6,014 bases of DNA, from the NCBI GenBank assembly GCA_015657605.1, contig JACDQO010000135.1, positions 1-6,014 on the forward strand, written 5' to 3'. Below are positions 5,590 to 6,014 of this stretch, piece by piece. The notes under the pieces are model-generated. The model was not told the DNA's origin. It was given only the letters and a program-made list of their open reading frames with translations, and did not search any database. Numbering within the stretch: the stretch's first letter is position 1; each line of letters begins with the position of its first letter. The position numbers and the translations under genes were made by a program. This stretch comes from Limnohabitans sp. (GTDB lineage Bacteria; Pseudomonadota; Gammaproteobacteria; Burkholderiales; Burkholderiaceae_C).

Positions 5590-6014
5590 ATGATCGACGC
5601 ACAGCGCATCGACCTGAGCTTTGACGGCACCAACTTGGTGTTGCAGGGTGTGGACCTGCACGTCAAGGCTGGGGAGTTTGTCGCGCTCGCAGGGCCCAGC
5701 GGCTGTGGCAAGACCACTTTGCTCAACCTGTGCGCGGGGCTGGTCGATTTGCCTGCAGGTCAACGTCTGCTGGTGGCGGGCGAACAGCCAGCGCTGGGCA
5801 GCCACAACGTGGCTTACATGTTGGCCCGAGACAGTTTGTTCCCTTGGCTCAATGCGCTGGACAACGCCGCCTTTGGCCTGAAAGTTCGGGGTGTGCCCAT
5901 TGCAGAGGCCCGGGAGAGGGCCGCTGTGATGCTCAAGCAGGTCGGGCTAGGCGGGTCTGAGTACCGGCTGCCCAAGGCCTTGTCTCACGGCATGCGCCAA
6001 CGCGTGGCGCTGGC
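5590..6014 (+). CDS. ABC transporter ATP-binding protein, NitT/TauT-like (3' truncated)
   Basis: The cytoplasmic ATPase subunit of the importer served by the preceding binding protein. The frame is open from ATG 5590 to the window edge: 141 complete codons, about the N-terminal half of a family near 250 residues. Walker A is GPSGCGKT (residues 35-42). The ABC signature region is LSHGMRQRVALA (131 onward), and Walker B lies beyond the edge. Two core motifs differ from the textbook forms: the Q-loop reads YMLARDSLFPW, with alanine 79 where VFQ would place glutamine, and the signature is LSHGM rather than LSGGM. I recall both variants in a NitT/TauT-like subgroup from proteobacteria, so they need not mean loss of function. 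The Shine-Dalgarno is weak (AGGG, about 9 bases before ATG), which fits translation following the upstream gene. A permease gene is expected just outside the window. Confidence 0.94.
   Translation, partial: MIDAQRIDLSFDGTNLVLQGVDLHVKAGEFVALAGPSGCGKTTLLNLCAGLVDLPAGQRLLVAGEQPALGSHNVAYMLARDSLFPWLNALDNAAFGLKVRGVPIAEARERAAVMLKQVGLGGSEYRLPKALSHGMRQRVAL

Noticed and set aside
4995..5726. Minus-strand open frame (243 codons) opposite the transporter genes
   Set aside because: It is a shadow of two adjoining well-supported genes, the binding protein and the ATPase, and crosses both without a domain of its own.

Overview
This 6,014-base window reads as ordinary chromosome of a GC-rich betaproteobacterium. 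It is most likely a member of the Burkholderiales (Comamonadaceae-like). That placement rests on codon use, the GGAGAC ribosome-binding site in front of the transporter gene and the general look of the proteins; it is an inference, not a marker-gene result. There are six protein genes, four complete and two cut by the window edges. I see no insertion sequence, phage gene, tRNA, rRNA or CRISPR array.

Layout. (1) 1-536, +: the C-terminal half of glyceraldehyde-3-phosphate dehydrogenase, followed by a 145-base tail holding a long imperfect hairpin (561-638) and a strong intrinsic terminator (656-680). (2) 702-2294, -: an FAD-dependent GMC-family alcohol dehydrogenase, convergent with gap. (3) 2295-2456: a divergent intergenic region with a 7+7 dyad near its centre. 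(4) 2510-3661, +: an AlkB-type integral-membrane alkane 1-monooxygenase. It starts at GTG, and its start codon overlaps the stop codon of a possible 18-residue leader peptide (2457-2513). (5) 3682-4413, -: a Crp/Fnr-family regulator, convergent with alkB. (6) 4414-4556: a second divergent intergenic region with a perfect 7-10-7 dyad and an FNR-like box. (7) 4557-5555, +: a periplasmic binding protein of the nitrate/sulfonate/taurine ABC class. (8) 5590 to the right edge, +: the matching ABC ATPase, truncated.

How the genes may work together. AlkB would oxidise an n-alkane to a 1-alkanol, and the divergent GMC dehydrogenase could oxidise that alcohol to the aldehyde, as AlkJ does in Pseudomonas. 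No rubredoxin or rubredoxin reductase is visible, so electrons for AlkB must come from genes elsewhere. The Crp/Fnr regulator lies between the alkane gene pair and the transporter operon and could control either or both. It lacks cysteines for an iron-sulfur cluster, and its recognition helix differs from CRP and FNR at key positions. The transporter substrate cannot be read from sequence.

The features most worth a second look are the hairpin with an alternative fold after gap, the start-stop overlap in front of alkB, the two intergenic dyads, and the non-canonical Q-loop and signature of the ABC ATPase. I see no clearly novel multi-gene system.
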